7,100 bases of DNA, taken from the NCBI GenBank assembly GCA_046160345.1, contig JBJXGO010000299.1, positions 1-7,100 on the forward strand. The letters run 5' to 3'. Below the pieces are notes generated by a model, which saw only the letters and a list, made by a program, of their open reading frames with translations, was not told where the DNA came from and ran no database searches. Below, in pieces: positions 6,346-7,100 of the stretch; position 1 is the first letter of the stretch; every line of letters begins with the position of its first letter. This DNA comes from M3007 sp046160345. GTDB lineage: Bacteria > Bacteroidota > Bacteroidia > Chitinophagales > Saprospiraceae. The position numbers and the translations under genes were made by a program.

Positions 6346-6921
6346 TCATAATTCGTCTGTCAATTCCAATAGATTGCGGTGACATTTCCCCTTGGCATTT
6401 TTGGCACTTTGTTCGTTTTCGAAGCCCAACTCCTCTGCGATTTCCCGCATTGAATATCCCTGTGCAAATCGCGTGAGTATGGTCTTACATTTTTCTCCAA
6501 GCTTTGCGAGCAGTGAATCAAGGCGTTCCATGCGTTCCTTTCGGATAAAATCTTGCTCCACGCTGTCCTGCTCTACTGACAGGTAGGTTTGCGGATCCAG
6601 ATCTTCTGTATGGCGGCGTTTCGCGGCCTTTTGAGCCCTTGACCAAGCCTTGATGATTCCATCTATAAAGTAGGTGCGCAAGGAAGCCACGCGCAACTCA
6701 AAATCTTCCTTCAACACCTGCTTTTCCACATCTATTACCACTGCACCAAGCACCTCGTCCACTTGCTCTGGTTTGCCGCCAATGCGTAGCACAGGAGAGA
6801 GGTAATAGCCCCGCCAGGCTTTATAGATATATTCCCAAGCCCTGTTGCGCCGCCCTCCACCCGCGCGGATTTCGCGGATGAGCAGTTCGTCGGTCCAGAT
6901 GTTGGGTTGGGCATTTGCCAT
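6346..6921 (-). CDS. ECF-type RNA polymerase sigma factor (sigma-70 family)
   Basis: This 191-residue protein is of usual size for an ECF sigma factor. The N-terminal half (about 12-102) matches a divergent region 2: it starts DELLIREIRAGGGRRNRAWEYIY, where most family members have an ELI..I..GD..AF-like start, and includes SLRTYFIDGIIKAWSRAQKAAKRR, which corresponds to the promoter-melting and -10 recognition part. After a linker (103-130), region 4 (about 133-186) shows LDSLLAKLGEKCKTILTRFAQGYSMREIAEELGFENEQSAKN, with the helix-turn-helix at about 156-183 for -35 contact. There is no extra C-terminal sensory domain. The ATG at 6919-6921 is not preceded by a Shine-Dalgarno. It is the first gene of the minus-strand group, followed directly by its probable membrane partner. 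Its regulon is unknown; the adhesin downstream is the obvious candidate. Confidence 0.88.
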   Translation of the reverse strand: MANAQPNIWTDELLIREIRAGGGRRNRAWEYIYKAWRGYYLSPVLRIGGKPEQVDEVLGAVVIDVEKQVLKEDFELRVASLRTYFIDGIIKAWSRAQKAAKRRHTEDLDPQTYLSVEQDSVEQDFIRKERMERLDSLLAKLGEKCKTILTRFAQGYSMREIAEELGFENEQSAKNAKGKCHRNLLELTDEL

Positions 6922-7026
6922 AAGAGGGAATTAAATTGGGTTTGGTACTCTAAAGGACGAAATATTTGTGGACATTTGAGGAAAATATATATCAGCCCTT
7001 TTTTATTTCATCTAATTGCTCCTGTT
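6922..7026. promoter_or_regulatory. Divergent intergenic region, promoters for the sigma-factor operon and the + strand gene
   Basis: These 105 bp separate two divergent starts, so both promoters should lie here or in the first gene. On the plus strand, AATATTTG (6961-6968) matches the Bacteroidota -7 element TAnnTTTG except at its first base, and TTG at 6936-6938 lies 22 bases upstream of it, within the reported spacing range. On the minus strand the closest match is TATATTTT (within 6983-6990). Both are weak; no inverted-repeat operator was found. Confidence 0.4.
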
Positions 7027-7100
7027 ATGAAAACTTGTTTTATTCTTTTCGGCTTTTTCTTGCTTCCTTTTTTAAGTGCTGCGCAGGTGGTGGATACGGC
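7027..7100 (+). CDS. Secreted protein, N-terminal fragment (3' end outside the window)
   Basis: An ATG at 7027 opens a frame that stays open to the window edge (24 complete codons, MKTCFILFGFFLLPFLSAAQ followed by VVDT). This is a typical Sec signal peptide: a lysine near the start, a phenylalanine/leucine-rich core, and a small-residue cleavage site of form SAA|Q, common in Bacteroidota. The gene is divergent from the sigma-factor operon and shares the 105-bp intergenic region with it. The mature part is not visible, so no function can be assigned. Confidence 0.75.
   Translation, partial: MKTCFILFGFFLLPFLSAAQVVDT

Noticed and set aside
6168..6476. Plus-strand 102-codon open frame across the sigma/anti-sigma junction
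   Set aside because: Antisense to two well-supported coupled genes; Ser/Arg/Cys-rich composition typical of a shadow frame.

Overview
The window looks like a piece of a Bacteroidota chromosome, most likely from the Saprospiria (Haliscomenobacter/Lewinella-like). This lineage is inferred from gene content, not from a marker gene. The main clue is a very large secreted protein with SprB-type repeats and a C-terminal type IX secretion (T9SS) sorting domain, a system confined to Bacteroidota. Other clues are the absence of Shine-Dalgarno sequences before the starts and an ECF sigma factor / membrane TPR protein pair of a kind common in this group.

Layout from left to right. Positions 1-393 (+) hold the 3' end of an RNase R gene (rnr), covering the end of the RNB region and the S1 domain. 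Positions 394-582 are intergenic: two near-identical small palindromes, a third hairpin, and a bidirectional terminator that serves two convergent transcripts. Positions 583-5328 (-) encode a 1581-residue secreted mosaic protein. It has a signal peptide, an N-terminal region I cannot assign, Ig-like folds, a fibronectin type III domain, a proprotein-convertase P-domain, a cadherin-like (CSPG/NG2-type) domain, one SprB-like unit, three Ig/PKD-like repeats, a tandem pair of longer repeats, five alternating SprB-like repeats and the T9SS type A sorting domain. Positions 5418-6344 (-) encode a single-pass membrane protein with a short cytoplasmic domain and a TPR-like extracytoplasmic part, probably the anti-sigma factor. 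Positions 6346-6921 (-) encode an ECF-type sigma factor, whose stop codon lies one base before the start of the membrane protein. A 105-bp divergent intergenic region follows, and then the first 24 codons of a secreted protein on the + strand (7027 to the window end).

The three minus-strand genes read in the order sigma factor, membrane TPR protein, giant adhesin. The simplest reading is a self-contained surface-protein module: a dedicated sigma factor, its membrane-tethered partner, and the large exported protein as likely target or cargo. No terminator is visible between the last two genes.

The most notable observation is that the adhesin gene carries two long single-base tracts in its reading frame: nine G in the T9SS sorting signal, ten codons from the C-terminus, and eight C in the P-domain. 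By direct translation, a one-base slip in either tract ends the protein early. The gene is therefore a candidate phase-variable locus in which one tract would control whether a protein is made and the other whether it is recognised by the secretion system. This is inference; the tracts and their frameshift consequences are read directly from the sequence.
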